The position numbers were made by a program, and so were the translations under genes. A stretch of 16,301 nt of DNA from an uncultured bacterium (GTDB lineage Bacteria > Actinomycetota > Coriobacteriia > Coriobacteriales > Coriobacteriaceae), in contig CAJMRN010000045.1 in assembly GCA_905215815.1 (NCBI GenBank), positions 1-16,301 on the forward strand. The letters run 5' to 3'. Numbering within the stretch: the first letter of the stretch is position 1; the number at the start of each line of letters is the position of its first letter. Below, piece after piece: positions 1 through 11,271 of this stretch. The notes under the pieces are model-generated. The model was not told the DNA's origin. It made no database searches and saw only the letters and a program-made list of their open reading frames with translations.

Positions 1-618
<618 letters not shown>

Positions 619-624
619 TTGACT

Positions 625-5100
<4,476 letters not shown>

Positions 5101-5126
5101 TTTCCTAGTACGTTAACCGCCCTTCC

Positions 5127-5164
5127 AAAGACCCGTTTCCCAACAGGGAAGCGGGTCTTTTTTT
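5127..5164 (+). terminator. Intrinsic terminator after rpoC
   Basis: A 15-base-pair stem (5127-5141 with 5146-5160, one G-U pair at 5136/5151) has a four-base AACA loop. Its 3' arm runs straight into seven T residues (5158-5164). It starts 26 bases after the rpoC stop. It should end rpoB-rpoC transcription and isolate the str operon, which has its own promoter downstream. Confidence 0.95.
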
Positions 5165-5195
5165 GGTGAGAAACGTTGCCCCAACGAGCACGCCG

Positions 5196-5332
5196 GATTC
5201 CCGGGCTGGGCGGCACAGGGGTTAAGTTTGTCGCGAGTTCCGCACGAGCCGGAGGCCACTTAATGTGGCCTCCGTGCGAGCCAGGACTGTAGAGCAGCAA
5301 ACTTAACCCCTGTGCCGCCCGGCCCGGGAATC
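5196..5332. repeat. Large inverted-repeat element, 35-base arms, between rpoC and rpsL
   Basis: The left arm (5196-5230) and right arm (5298-5332) are complementary at 34 of 35 positions. The one exception, T5207, would still form a G-U pair in RNA. Between the arms is a second nested hairpin: GGAGGCCAC (5251-5259) pairs with GTGGCCTCC (5265-5273) around a TTAAT loop, extended by CGCAC (5241-5245) with GTGCG (5274-5278). The element ends in GATTCCC and GGGAATC. I see no reading frame, no T-run after either arm, and no clear target-site duplication. It lies after the rpoC terminator and about 85 bases before the rpsL -35 box. It may be a small non-autonomous mobile or interspersed palindrome, or a structured RNA. 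The structure is seen directly; its nature is not known. Confidence 0.9.
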
Positions 5333-5417
5333 AGCTCCCGCGCACAGGAGGGGATTCCTTTTGTGTAGGCTTTGCGGAAATGTGCCAATTTTGGGATACG
5401 CCCGGCGGCGTGGTCTG

Positions 5418-5446
5418 TTGACGGCACAGCTAACGGCACGTATCCT
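5418..5446 (+). promoter_or_regulatory. Probable promoter of the rpsL-rpsG-fusA-rpsJ operon
   Basis: The -35 box TTGACG (5418-5423) and -10 box TATCCT (5441-5446) are separated by exactly 17 bases, a near-consensus housekeeping-sigma promoter. Transcription would start near 5453 and give a leader of about 87 bases before rpsL. The same -10 sequence, TATCCT, appears before fabH. No start-site data are available here. Confidence 0.75.
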
Positions 5447-5465
5447 ATCGAACTGCGTGTTTCGT

Positions 5466-5483
5466 AGGGGGATGCTGACCCCT
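5466..5483 (+). promoter_or_regulatory. Small hairpin in the rpsL leader
   Basis: AGGGG (5466-5470) can pair with CCCCT (5479-5483) around an eight-base loop within the predicted leader RNA. It has no T-run, so it is not a terminator. It could help stability or regulation of the message, or be chance. Confidence 0.3.
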
Positions 5484-5539
5484 CGATTCAAGCCGTTGCA
5501 CTTTACAGAAAGCTGGAATCATTCGAGAAGGAGTACGCT

Positions 5540-5917
5540 TTGCCTACTATTAACCAGCTGGTTCGCCAGGGCCGTCGTTCCGTGCCCAAGAAGTCCAAGA
5601 ACGCTGCTCTGCAGCACAACTCCCAGAAGCGCGGCGTGTGCACCCGTGTCTTCACCACGAGCCCCAAGAAGCCGAACTCGGCTCTTCGTAAGGTTGCCCG
5701 TGTTCGCCTCGTCAACGGCATCGAAGTTACCGCTTACATCCCGGGTGAGGGCCACAACCTGCAGGAGCACTCCATCGTGCTCGTCCGCGGCGGTCGTGTC
5801 CGTGACCTCCCTGGTGTCCGTTATCACGTCATCCGTGGCGCCTACGACGCTGCTCCGGTCCAGAACCGTATGCAGGCCCGTTCCAAGTACGGTGCTAAGC
5901 GCCCCAAGGCCAAATAA
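5540..5917 (+). CDS. rpsL: Ribosomal protein S12
   Basis: This 125-residue S12 of the small ribosomal subunit lies at the decoding centre. The start is TTG 5540, six bases after AAGGAG (5528-5533), giving the canonical MPTINQLVRQGR opening. The family motif TSPKKPNSALRK is present with the usual Lys at position 43. At position 88, in GGRVRDLPGVRY, there is Arg (codon CGT, 5801-5803) where most bacteria have Lys. Asp89, the residue modified by RimO in some species, is kept. It is the first gene of the str operon. The weak TTG start on so highly expressed a gene is notable. Identification is certain; the effect of Arg88 on streptomycin response is inferred from known mutants. Confidence 0.98.
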   Translation: MPTINQLVRQGRRSVPKKSKNAALQHNSQKRGVCTRVFTTSPKKPNSALRKVARVRLVNGIEVTAYIPGEGHNLQEHSIVLVRGGRVRDLPGVRYHVIRGAYDAAPVQNRMQARSKYGAKRPKAK

Positions 5918-5942
5918 GCCAGATAACGTTTTGATACTTTCG

Positions 5943-5968
5943 CCGTGTGCCGCCTAAGCGCCGCACGG
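5943..5968 (+). promoter_or_regulatory. Possible hairpin in the rpsL-rpsG spacer
   Basis: CCGTGTG (5943-5949) can pair with CGCACGG (5962-5968), including one G-U pair, in the 73-base gap between rpsL and rpsG. It lies just upstream of the rpsG ribosome site. In E. coli the rpsL-rpsG spacer is the S7 autoregulatory target, so a similar role is possible, but I cannot match the known structure. Confidence 0.3.
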
Positions 5969-5990
5969 TAGACACTTAAGGAGATTTCAC

Positions 5991-6464
5991 ATGCCGCGTC
6001 GTGCAGCAGCTAATCGTCGTGAGGTTCAGCCTGACGCCGTTTACAACAACCGCCTGGTGACTCAGCTCATCAACAAGGTCCTTCTTGACGGCAAGAAGGC
6101 CACCGCTGAGCGCATCGTTTACACCGCTTTCGAGATCGTTGCCGAGAAGTCCGAGGGTGGCGACGCTCTCGCTACCTTCAAGAAGGCTATGGACAACGTC
6201 AAGCCCACGCTCGAGGTTAAGCCCAAGCGTGTCGGTGGCGCTACCTATCAGGTCCCGATGGAGGTCAACTCCCGTCGTTCCACCGCTCTGGGTATCCGCT
6301 GGATCGTCAACTTCTCCCGCGCTCGCAAGGAGAAGACCATGGCCGAGCGTCTCGCCAACGAGATCCTCGACGCTTCCAACGGCCTGGGCGCTTCCGTCAA
6401 GAAGCGTGAGGACGTCTTCAAGATGGCCGAGGCCAACCGCGCGTTCTCTCACTATCGTTGGTAA
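5991..6464 (+). CDS. rpsG: Ribosomal protein S7
   Basis: This 157-residue S7 is a primary 16S rRNA-binding protein that nucleates the head of the 30S subunit. It opens MPRRAAANRREVQPD and contains the family motifs LINKVLLDGKKATAERI, GGATYQVPMEV and FSRARKEKTMAERLANEI, ending AFSHYRW. Length matches the family's usual 155-157 residues. ATG 5991 follows AAGGAG (5978-5983) with a seven-base spacer. It is the second gene of the str operon, 73 bases after rpsL and 19 before fusA. S7 is the translational repressor of this operon in E. coli; whether that holds here cannot be seen directly. Confidence 0.98.
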   Translation: MPRRAAANRREVQPDAVYNNRLVTQLINKVLLDGKKATAERIVYTAFEIVAEKSEGGDALATFKKAMDNVKPTLEVKPKRVGGATYQVPMEVNSRRSTALGIRWIVNFSRARKEKTMAERLANEILDASNGLGASVKKREDVFKMAEANRAFSHYRW

Positions 6465-6483
6465 GTTAAGGTAAGGAACTAAC

Positions 6484-8583
6484 ATGGCTAAGCCTAAGTA
6501 CAAGCTTTCCGATACCCGTAACATCGGCATCATGGCTCACATCGATGCTGGTAAGACCACCACGACCGAGCGTATTCTTTACTACACCGGTAAGACCCAC
6601 AAGATCGGTGAGGTCCATGAGGGCGCTGCCACCATGGACTGGATGGTTCAGGAGCAGGAGCGCGGCGTAACCATTACCTCCGCTGCTACCACGTGCTTCT
6701 GGAACAAGGACGGTAAGGACTACCGCATCCAGATCATCGATACCCCGGGCCACGTTGACTTCACCGCCGAGGTCGAGCGCTGCCTGCGCGTCCTCGATGG
6801 CGCTGTCGCCGTCTTCGACGCCGTTGCCGGCGTTCAGCCCCAGTCTGAGACCGTTTGGCGTCAGGCTTCCACCTTCAACGTCCCCCGCATCGCCTTCATC
6901 AACAAGTATGACCGCGTGGGCGCTGACTTCTTCAACGCTATCGAGACCATGAAGGATCGTCTCGACGCTAACGCCGTGGCCGCTCAGGTCCCGATGGGTG
7001 CCGAGGACAACTTCTGGGGCGTCATCGACCTGGTTACCATGACTGCATGGGACTTCAAGGCCGACGACAAGGGCATGACCTACCCCGAGCCGATGGACGA
7101 GATCCCGGCTGAGTTCGCCGACATCGCTGCCACCAAGCGCGAGGAGCTCCTCGACGCTGCTGCCAGCTTTGACGACGAGCTCATGGAGAAGATCCTCATG
7201 GAGGAGGACTTCACCGTCGAGGAGCTCAAGGCTGCTCTGCGCAAGGGCGTTCTGGCCAACGAGCTCAACCTCGTCTTCGTGGGTTCCGCCTACAAGAACA
7301 AGGGCGTTCAGGAGCTGCTCGACGCTGTCGTCGACTACCTGCCCAGCCCGCTTGACGTTGAGGCCGTCACCGGTACCGATCCGGACACCGGTGAGGAGAT
7401 CCAGCGTCATCCTTCCTTCGACGAGCCCTTCTCCGGCCTGGTCTTCAAGATCATGACCGACCCGTTCGTCGGTAAGCTCACCTACGTCCGCGTTTACTCC
7501 GGCCGCGCCGAGTCCGGCTCCTACGTTGTCAACGCTTCCAACGGTCAGCGCGAGCGCCTCGGCCGCATCCTCGAGATGAACGCTGCCGAGCGTATCGACC
7601 GTGACGACGCTGCCGCCGGCGACATCGTCGCTTGCGTCGGCTTTAAGAACTCCACCACCGGTGACACCCTGTGCGCCGAGGGCAAGGAGATTGTCCTCGA
7701 GAAGATCGAGTTCGCTAAGCCCGTTATCGACGTTGCCATCGAGCCCAAGACCAAGGCCGAGCAGGACAAGATGTCCCTTGCTCTGACCAAGCTCGCCGAG
7801 GAGGACCCGACCTTCCAGGTGTCCACCAACCACGAGACCGGCCAGACCATCATCGCCGGCATGGGCGAGCTGCACCTCGAGATCATCGTCGACCGTCTGC
7901 TCCGTGAGTTCAAGGTTGACGCTAACGTTGGTAAGCCCCAGGTTGCTTACCGCGAGACCGCTGGTCACGATGTCGAGAAGGCTGAGGGCAAGTTCGTCCG
8001 TCAGTCCGGTGGTCGCGGTCAGTACGGCCACGCCGTCATCAAGCTCGAGAAGATGGAGGAGGGCTTCGGCTACGAGTTCGTCAACGCTATCGTCGGCGGC
8101 GTCGTCCCCAAGGAGTACATCCCGTCCATCGACAAGGGCATCCAGGAGGCCCTGAACACCGGTGTTATCGCCGGCTTCCCGGTCCTCGACGTCAAGGTCA
8201 CCCTGTTCGACGGTTCTTACCACGAGGTCGACTCCTCCGAGGCCGCCTTCAAGATCGCCGGTTCCATGGCTATCAAGGACGCCCTCAAGAAGTCCGATCC
8301 GCAGCTGCTCGAGCCGATCATGGCTGTCGAGGTCGAGACCCCCGAGCAGTACATGGGCGACGTTATGGGCAACCTCTCCGGTCGCCGCGGCAAGATCGAG
8401 GGCATGGAGGATCGCAAGAACAGCAAGCTCATCCGTGCCAAGGTGCCGCTGGGCGAGATGTTCGGTTACGCTACCGACCTTCGCTCCCAGACCCAGGGCC
8501 GTGCATCCTACACGATGCAGTTCGACTCTTATGAGCCCGCGCCCAAGTCCATCGTGGACGAGGTCATGAGCAAGAACGCCTAA
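6484..8583 (+). CDS. fusA: Elongation factor G
   Basis: This 699-residue GTPase moves tRNA and mRNA through the ribosome after peptide-bond formation and acts with RRF in ribosome recycling. GTPase motifs are clear: G1 AHIDAGKT (18-25), the G2 region RGVTITSAAT, G3 DTPGH (86-90), G4 NKYD (140-143, Tyr where Met is common), and G5 in VFVGSAYKNKG. The later domains are complete, including MGELHLEIIVDRL and SGGRGQYGHAVI, and the protein ends MSKNA. Length is normal for EF-G. ATG 6484 is six bases after AAGGA (6473-6477). Codon use is strongly biased, as expected for high expression. tuf, which usually follows fusA, is absent; rpsJ comes next after 60 bases. Confidence 0.98.
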   Translation: MAKPKYKLSDTRNIGIMAHIDAGKTTTTERILYYTGKTHKIGEVHEGAATMDWMVQEQERGVTITSAATTCFWNKDGKDYRIQIIDTPGHVDFTAEVERCLRVLDGAVAVFDAVAGVQPQSETVWRQASTFNVPRIAFINKYDRVGADFFNAIETMKDRLDANAVAAQVPMGAEDNFWGVIDLVTMTAWDFKADDKGMTYPEPMDEIPAEFADIAATKREELLDAAASFDDELMEKILMEEDFTVEELKAALRKGVLANELNLVFVGSAYKNKGVQELLDAVVDYLPSPLDVEAVTGTDPDTGEEIQRHPSFDEPFSGLVFKIMTDPFVGKLTYVRVYSGRAESGSYVVNASNGQRERLGRILEMNAAERIDRDDAAAGDIVACVGFKNSTTGDTLCAEGKEIVLEKIEFAKPVIDVAIEPKTKAEQDKMSLALTKLAEEDPTFQVSTNHETGQTIIAGMGELHLEIIVDRLLREFKVDANVGKPQVAYRETAGHDVEKAEGKFVRQSGGRGQYGHAVIKLEKMEEGFGYEFVNAIVGGVVPKEYIPSIDKGIQEALNTGVIAGFPVLDVKVTLFDGSYHEVDSSEAAFKIAGSMAIKDALKKSDPQLLEPIMAVEVETPEQYMGDVMGNLSGRRGKIEGMEDRKNSKLIRAKVPLGEMFGYATDLRSQTQGRASYTMQFDSYEPAPKSIVDEVMSKNA

Positions 8584-8608
8584 GTTCGAGCTCCCTGTTA
8601 CGTAATCC

Positions 8609-8625
8609 GCGAGAACATCTCTCGC
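8609..8625 (+). promoter_or_regulatory. Small hairpin in the fusA-rpsJ spacer
   Basis: GCGAGA (8609-8614) and TCTCGC (8620-8625) form a perfect six-base stem with an ACATC loop, seven bases upstream of the rpsJ ribosome site. It is followed by ACTCTTT, too poor in T for a convincing terminator. It may mark an RNA processing or regulatory site where tuf would otherwise lie. Confidence 0.35.
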
Positions 8626-8643
8626 ACTCTTTGGAGGTTTAAG

Positions 8644-8952
8644 TTGGCTACCCAGAAGATCCGCATTCGCCTCAAGGGCTATGATCACGAGGTCGTCGAT
8701 CAGTCCGCGAAGCTCATTGTCGAGACCGCTCAGAAGACCGGCGCTCGCGTTTCCGGTCCTGTCCCCCTGCCCACCGAGCGCAACCTGTACACGGTTATCC
8801 GCTCGCCGCACGTGAACAAGGACTCCCGTGAGCAGTTCGAGATGCGCACCCACAAGCGCCTCATCGACATCCTCGACCCCACCTCGGGCACCGTTGATTC
8901 GCTCATGCGTCTCGACCTCCCCGCTGGCGTCGACATCGACATCAAGCTCTAA
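8644..8952 (+). CDS. rpsJ: Ribosomal protein S10
   Basis: This 102-residue S10 is a 30S head protein that also serves as NusE in transcription antitermination. It reads MATQKIRIRLKGYDHEVVDQ, then the conserved RNLYTVIRSPHVNKDSREQFE and THKRLIDI motifs. The start is TTG 8644, six bases after GGAGG (8633-8637). No ATG lies near the family's N-terminus, so TTG is well supported. It is placed as the last gene of the str operon and is followed 21 bases later by a strong terminator. In most bacteria it heads the S10 operon (rplC, rplD and so on); here those genes do not follow, so rpsJ appears split from its usual partners. Confidence 0.97.
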   Translation: MATQKIRIRLKGYDHEVVDQSAKLIVETAQKTGARVSGPVPLPTERNLYTVIRSPHVNKDSREQFEMRTHKRLIDILDPTSGTVDSLMRLDLPAGVDIDIKL

Positions 8953-8973
8953 GCGATATCGCTCATAGCTTAC

Positions 8974-9009
8974 AGAGCCCCGCTGCCATTACGGTAGCGG
9001 GGCTCTTTT
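8974..9009 (+). terminator. Intrinsic terminator after rpsJ
   Basis: A 14-base-pair stem (8974-8987 with 8993-9006, one G-T pair) with an ATTAC loop runs into TTTTG TTTTG on the plus strand. It ends the str operon. On the minus strand no T-run follows the stem, so support for birA termination is weaker, although birA does converge on it. The short palindrome GCGATATCGC (8953-8962) lies just before it. Confidence 0.93.
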
Positions 9010-9067
9010 GTTTTGAACGGTGACCTTGGGGCCCGGGTAATGCGGTCGAATGGGTGGCTATGGCGCC

Positions 9068-9844
9068 CTATTCGCTTAAGGGACGCAGCGATGCCTCCTC
9101 AAAATGGAAGGATCGCAAGCCGTCTTCTGTCTCGATGCACGCGCGACCAAAATCATCGACCGTTTGGAAGATGCCATGCGCCAGCTCGTCCCCAGCGGGG
9201 GAGCGGGCGGTAACGCGCTCTCCAATCCAATTGAGATGAGCGATATATTCGCCGCGGACGGGCGCGAGCGGTCCGGCGTCTTCTTCCATGGCGTTGAGAC
9301 GCTCTGCCCACGCATTTACAGCATTCACGACCGCGTGATAGACCTCCCTGAGTAGCACATCGACGGTGGGAACATTCTCGTTGAGGTCTGAGAGGCCGAT
9401 TGCCGGCAGACCGCCATCGGGAACCTCTGAGGGCACATAGTTCACATTGACGCCAATGCCGCAGACGGCGAAAGGTTTGCCTTCGTTATCGCGTGCGGCC
9501 TCGACTAGAATGCCCCCGAGCTTGCGCCCTCGCGCGACGAGGTCGTTGGGCCATTTGAGGCCGATCTCGTTAGCAAGACCCTGCTTTTCGAGCGCCTCGA
9601 GCACCGCTAGGCCGCTGACGGCGGCAAGACCAGAGTACTTGGCGGAATCAACACGTGGACGTAGGACAATCGAGAGCAACAGGTTGCCGGCGGTTGAATC
9701 CCACTTGTGGCCGCGTCGGCCGCGTCCTGCCGTTTGCGCGTGGGCGGCAAGTCCCATGCCGTGCGGCGCACCCTGTTTTCCTGCTTCGAGCAGGTCATCG
9801 TTGGTCGATCCGGTTACGTCGACCACCGTTAATTTAGCATCCAT
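9068..9844 (-). CDS. birA: Biotin-protein ligase (biotin-[acetyl-CoA-carboxylase] ligase), no DNA-binding domain
   Basis: This 258-residue enzyme activates biotin with ATP and attaches it to the lysine of carrier proteins. Its likely target, AccB, is encoded in the same window. Family motifs: STND (13-16), GRGRRGHKW (40-48), KWPND (97-101) and KLGGIL (108-113, with the biotin-site Lys108), then a C-terminal SH3-like segment (DDFGRACIETEDG). The start ATG at 9844 follows AAGGAGG (9856-9862 on the minus strand) with an 11-base spacer. The frame stays open to 9925, but that extension lacks a ribosome site and family similarity. There is no N-terminal helix-turn-helix, so this is the monofunctional class and should not be a biotin repressor. 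It is transcribed divergently from fabH, so regulation may be shared with the fatty-acid operon. Confidence 0.93.
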   Translation of the reverse strand: MDAKLTVVDVTGSTNDDLLEAGKQGAPHGMGLAAHAQTAGRGRRGHKWDSTAGNLLLSIVLRPRVDSAKYSGLAAVSGLAVLEALEKQGLANEIGLKWPNDLVARGRKLGGILVEAARDNEGKPFAVCGIGVNVNYVPSEVPDGGLPAIGLSDLNENVPTVDVLLREVYHAVVNAVNAWAERLNAMEEDAGPLAPVRGEYIAHLNWIGERVTARSPAGDELAHGIFQTVDDFGRACIETEDGLRSFHFEEASLRPLSE

Positions 9845-9937
9845 AACGGCTGCTACCTCCTTAATGAATAAGTGAATAACGCAATGGTGTCGAGAGACAG
9901 ACGCAATGTGAAGCCTTTGTCGCATTTGGACAATTTA

Positions 9938-9956
9938 ATGTTAACACGTCAACAAC
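9938..9956 (+). promoter_or_regulatory. Operator-like repeat, copy 1, upstream of fabH and birA
   Basis: This is the first copy of ATGTTAACACGTCAACAAC. The second copy starts exactly 48 bases later and differs at one position. Within it, 9940-9953 fits the two-fold symmetric pattern GTTnACnnGTnAAC. It overlaps the place where the -35 box of the proposed fabH promoter would lie. It looks like a binding site for a dimeric regulator; the regulator is unknown. Confidence 0.65.
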
Positions 9957-9969
9957 GACTGAAATGCGC

Positions 9970-9975
9970 TATCCT
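9970..9975 (+). promoter_or_regulatory. Candidate -10 box of the fabH operon promoter
   Basis: TATCCT is identical to the -10 box proposed for rpsL. A 17-base spacer would put the -35 region at 9947-9952 (CGTCAA), a poor match lying inside the first operator-like repeat. Transcription would begin near 9982, just before the second repeat. The weak -35 and the flanking repeats suggest a regulated promoter. Confidence 0.45.
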
Positions 9976-9985
9976 CTCTTGGTCG

Positions 9986-10004
9986 ATGTAAACACGTCAA
10001 CAAC
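9986..10004 (+). promoter_or_regulatory. Operator-like repeat, copy 2, between promoter and fabH
   Basis: The sequence ATGTAAACACGTCAACAAC matches copy 1 at 18 of 19 bases. It lies just after the proposed transcription start and ends two bases before the fabH ribosome site (10007-10014). Binding here could block initiation, and the two copies together could support DNA looping or cooperative binding. Confidence 0.65.
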
Positions 10005-10020
10005 TCAAAGGAGGTTAGTG

Positions 10021-10980
10021 ATGGGTTTCACGATACTGGGAACGGGCTCGGCTCTTCCCGAGCGCAGTGTTTCCAACGACGAGCTGTCCGAGTTCCTGGA
10101 CACCTCGGATGAGTGGATTTTTACCCGCACGGGGATCAAGAGCCGCCATGTGTGCACCGCCGAGTCACTCGACGACCTTGCCGTGGCAGCGAGCGAGCAA
10201 GCGCTCCAGACGTCCGGAATCGATGCGAGCCAGCTGGATCTTATCGTCTGCTCGACGACGACGGGCGATCATCTCGTTCCTGCCGAAGCGTGCGCCGTTG
10301 CTGAGCGCCTGGGTGCCACATGTCCAGCCTTCGACGTTTCGGCGGCTTGTGCAGGCTTCGTATTTGCGCTCGATGTCGCCGAGGGCCATATCGCCCGCGG
10401 TCGCGCCAAGCACGTGCTGGTCGTTGCCGCCGAGCAGATGACGCGCGCGCTCGATTGGACCGACCGTGCCACGTGCGTGCTCTTTGGCGATGGCGCGGGT
10501 GCTGCGGTCATAGAGGCTGGGGGAGAGAATCCCCTTGCTGTTGAGCTTTCGACGTCGCCTGACGTCGAAACACTGCGCGTCCCCGGTCTGGTCGGCACCT
10601 CGCCGTTTAAGGACTCCGCAGATAGCGCGAGCGTGCTGTCCATGAATGGTCGCCGCGTGTTCAAGTTCGGCGTCAACGCCATCTGCGACACGGTCCATAA
10701 GCTTGCAAGCGATGCGGGCATTTCGGTCGAAGACATCGATCATTTTGTATTCCATCAGGCTAACGAACGAATCCTGAGTCAGGCGGTCAAGCGCCTGGGC
10801 GTGCCGGACGAGCGCGTGGTTCGAACGCTACGCGAGACCGGCAACATTTCGAGCGCCTGCATTCCCTTTGCGCTTGACCGGCTGGCACGTACCGACGCAC
10901 TGAATGAGGATGACACCATCGCCCTCGTTGGATTTGGCGCCGGCCTGGATATAGGTGGCTATCTGCTTCGTTGGAAGTAG
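10021..10980 (+). CDS. fabH: Beta-ketoacyl-ACP synthase III (KAS III)
   Basis: This 319-residue enzyme starts fatty-acid synthesis by condensing an acyl-CoA primer with malonyl-ACP. The Cys-His-Asn triad is visible: C110 in SAACAGF, H245 in FHQANERI and N275 in GNISSACIP. The N-terminus (FTILGTGSALPERSVSNDEL) and the DEWIFTRTGI motif are typical, and length matches the family. ATG 10021 is six bases after a strong AAAGGAGG site (10007-10014). The frame is open further upstream to 9964, but that stretch carries the promoter and operator repeats. It is the first gene of a nine-gene run. Primer preference (acetyl or branched) cannot be read safely from sequence here. Confidence 0.97.
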   Translation: MGFTILGTGSALPERSVSNDELSEFLDTSDEWIFTRTGIKSRHVCTAESLDDLAVAASEQALQTSGIDASQLDLIVCSTTTGDHLVPAEACAVAERLGATCPAFDVSAACAGFVFALDVAEGHIARGRAKHVLVVAAEQMTRALDWTDRATCVLFGDGAGAAVIEAGGENPLAVELSTSPDVETLRVPGLVGTSPFKDSADSASVLSMNGRRVFKFGVNAICDTVHKLASDAGISVEDIDHFVFHQANERILSQAVKRLGVPDERVVRTLRETGNISSACIPFALDRLARTDALNEDDTIALVGFGAGLDIGGYLLRWK

Positions 10981-11032
10981 TCGCACATAGGAAATAAAAA
11001 CGCCCCTAGGGCACAAACAAAGGAGAACTACC

Positions 11033-11269
11033 ATGGCAGACCAGAAGACCTTCGAGCGCGTTTGCGACATTATCCGCGAGACCGCTGGCCTTGACGACGT
11101 CGAGATGAAGCCCGAGTCCACGCTCGAGGAGATTGGCCTCGACAGTCTGGGCACCGTCGAGATCCTCGTCGCCGTCGAGGACGAGTTTGGCATTGAGCTC
11201 GATACCGAGGAGAACCCCAAGACGGTCGGCGAGTTCGTCGATACGGTCGAGGCGGCATTGGAGAAGTAG
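11033..11269 (+). CDS. acpP: Acyl carrier protein
   Basis: This small acidic 78-residue protein carries growing acyl chains on a 4'-phosphopantetheine arm. The attachment serine is S38 in the motif GLDSLGTVE. Length, acidity and the four-helix pattern match ACP. ATG 11033 follows AAAGGAG (11019-11025) with a seven-base spacer. It lies 52 bases after fabH, and the next gene begins at its stop. The position between fabH and fabK matches the Firmicutes-type cluster, so it is the fatty-acid ACP and not a polyketide or specialised carrier. Confidence 0.96.
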   Translation: MADQKTFERVCDIIRETAGLDDVEMKPESTLEEIGLDSLGTVEILVAVEDEFGIELDTEENPKTVGEFVDTVEAALEK

Positions 11270-11271
11270 TG

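Noticed and set aside
619..624. TTG 619 as the rpoC start
   Set aside because: It is only three bases from AAGGAG. GTG 625 has a nine-base spacer and gives the more usual N-terminus MADFEATDFD.
5196..5332. The large palindrome as a transcription terminator
   Set aside because: Neither arm is followed by a T-run, and rpoC already has a textbook terminator at 5127-5164.
5361..5957. A plus-strand frame starting at TTG 5361 with AGGAGG nine bases upstream
   Set aside because: It runs through the rpsL promoter and into rpsL in a different frame, and the protein has no recognisable family. The ribosome-like site may be chance.
6466..8853. A 795-codon open frame on the minus strand opposite fusA
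   Set aside because: It lies fully antisense to a certain, highly conserved gene. Its Leu/Val/Asp/Gly-rich composition is what results from reading strongly biased GC-rich codons on the opposite strand. No domain is recognisable.
9845..9925. A 27-residue N-terminal extension of BirA
   Set aside because: The frame is open, but a strong ribosome site lies inside this stretch, just before ATG 9844. The extension has no family similarity and is not a helix-turn-helix domain.
9986..10004. A classical BirA, FabT or FapR operator in the fabH control region
   Set aside because: TGTAAAC recalls half of a biotin operator, but no spaced GGTTTACA partner is present and BirA here lacks a DNA-binding domain. 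I see no match to the FabT or FapR consensus as I know them.
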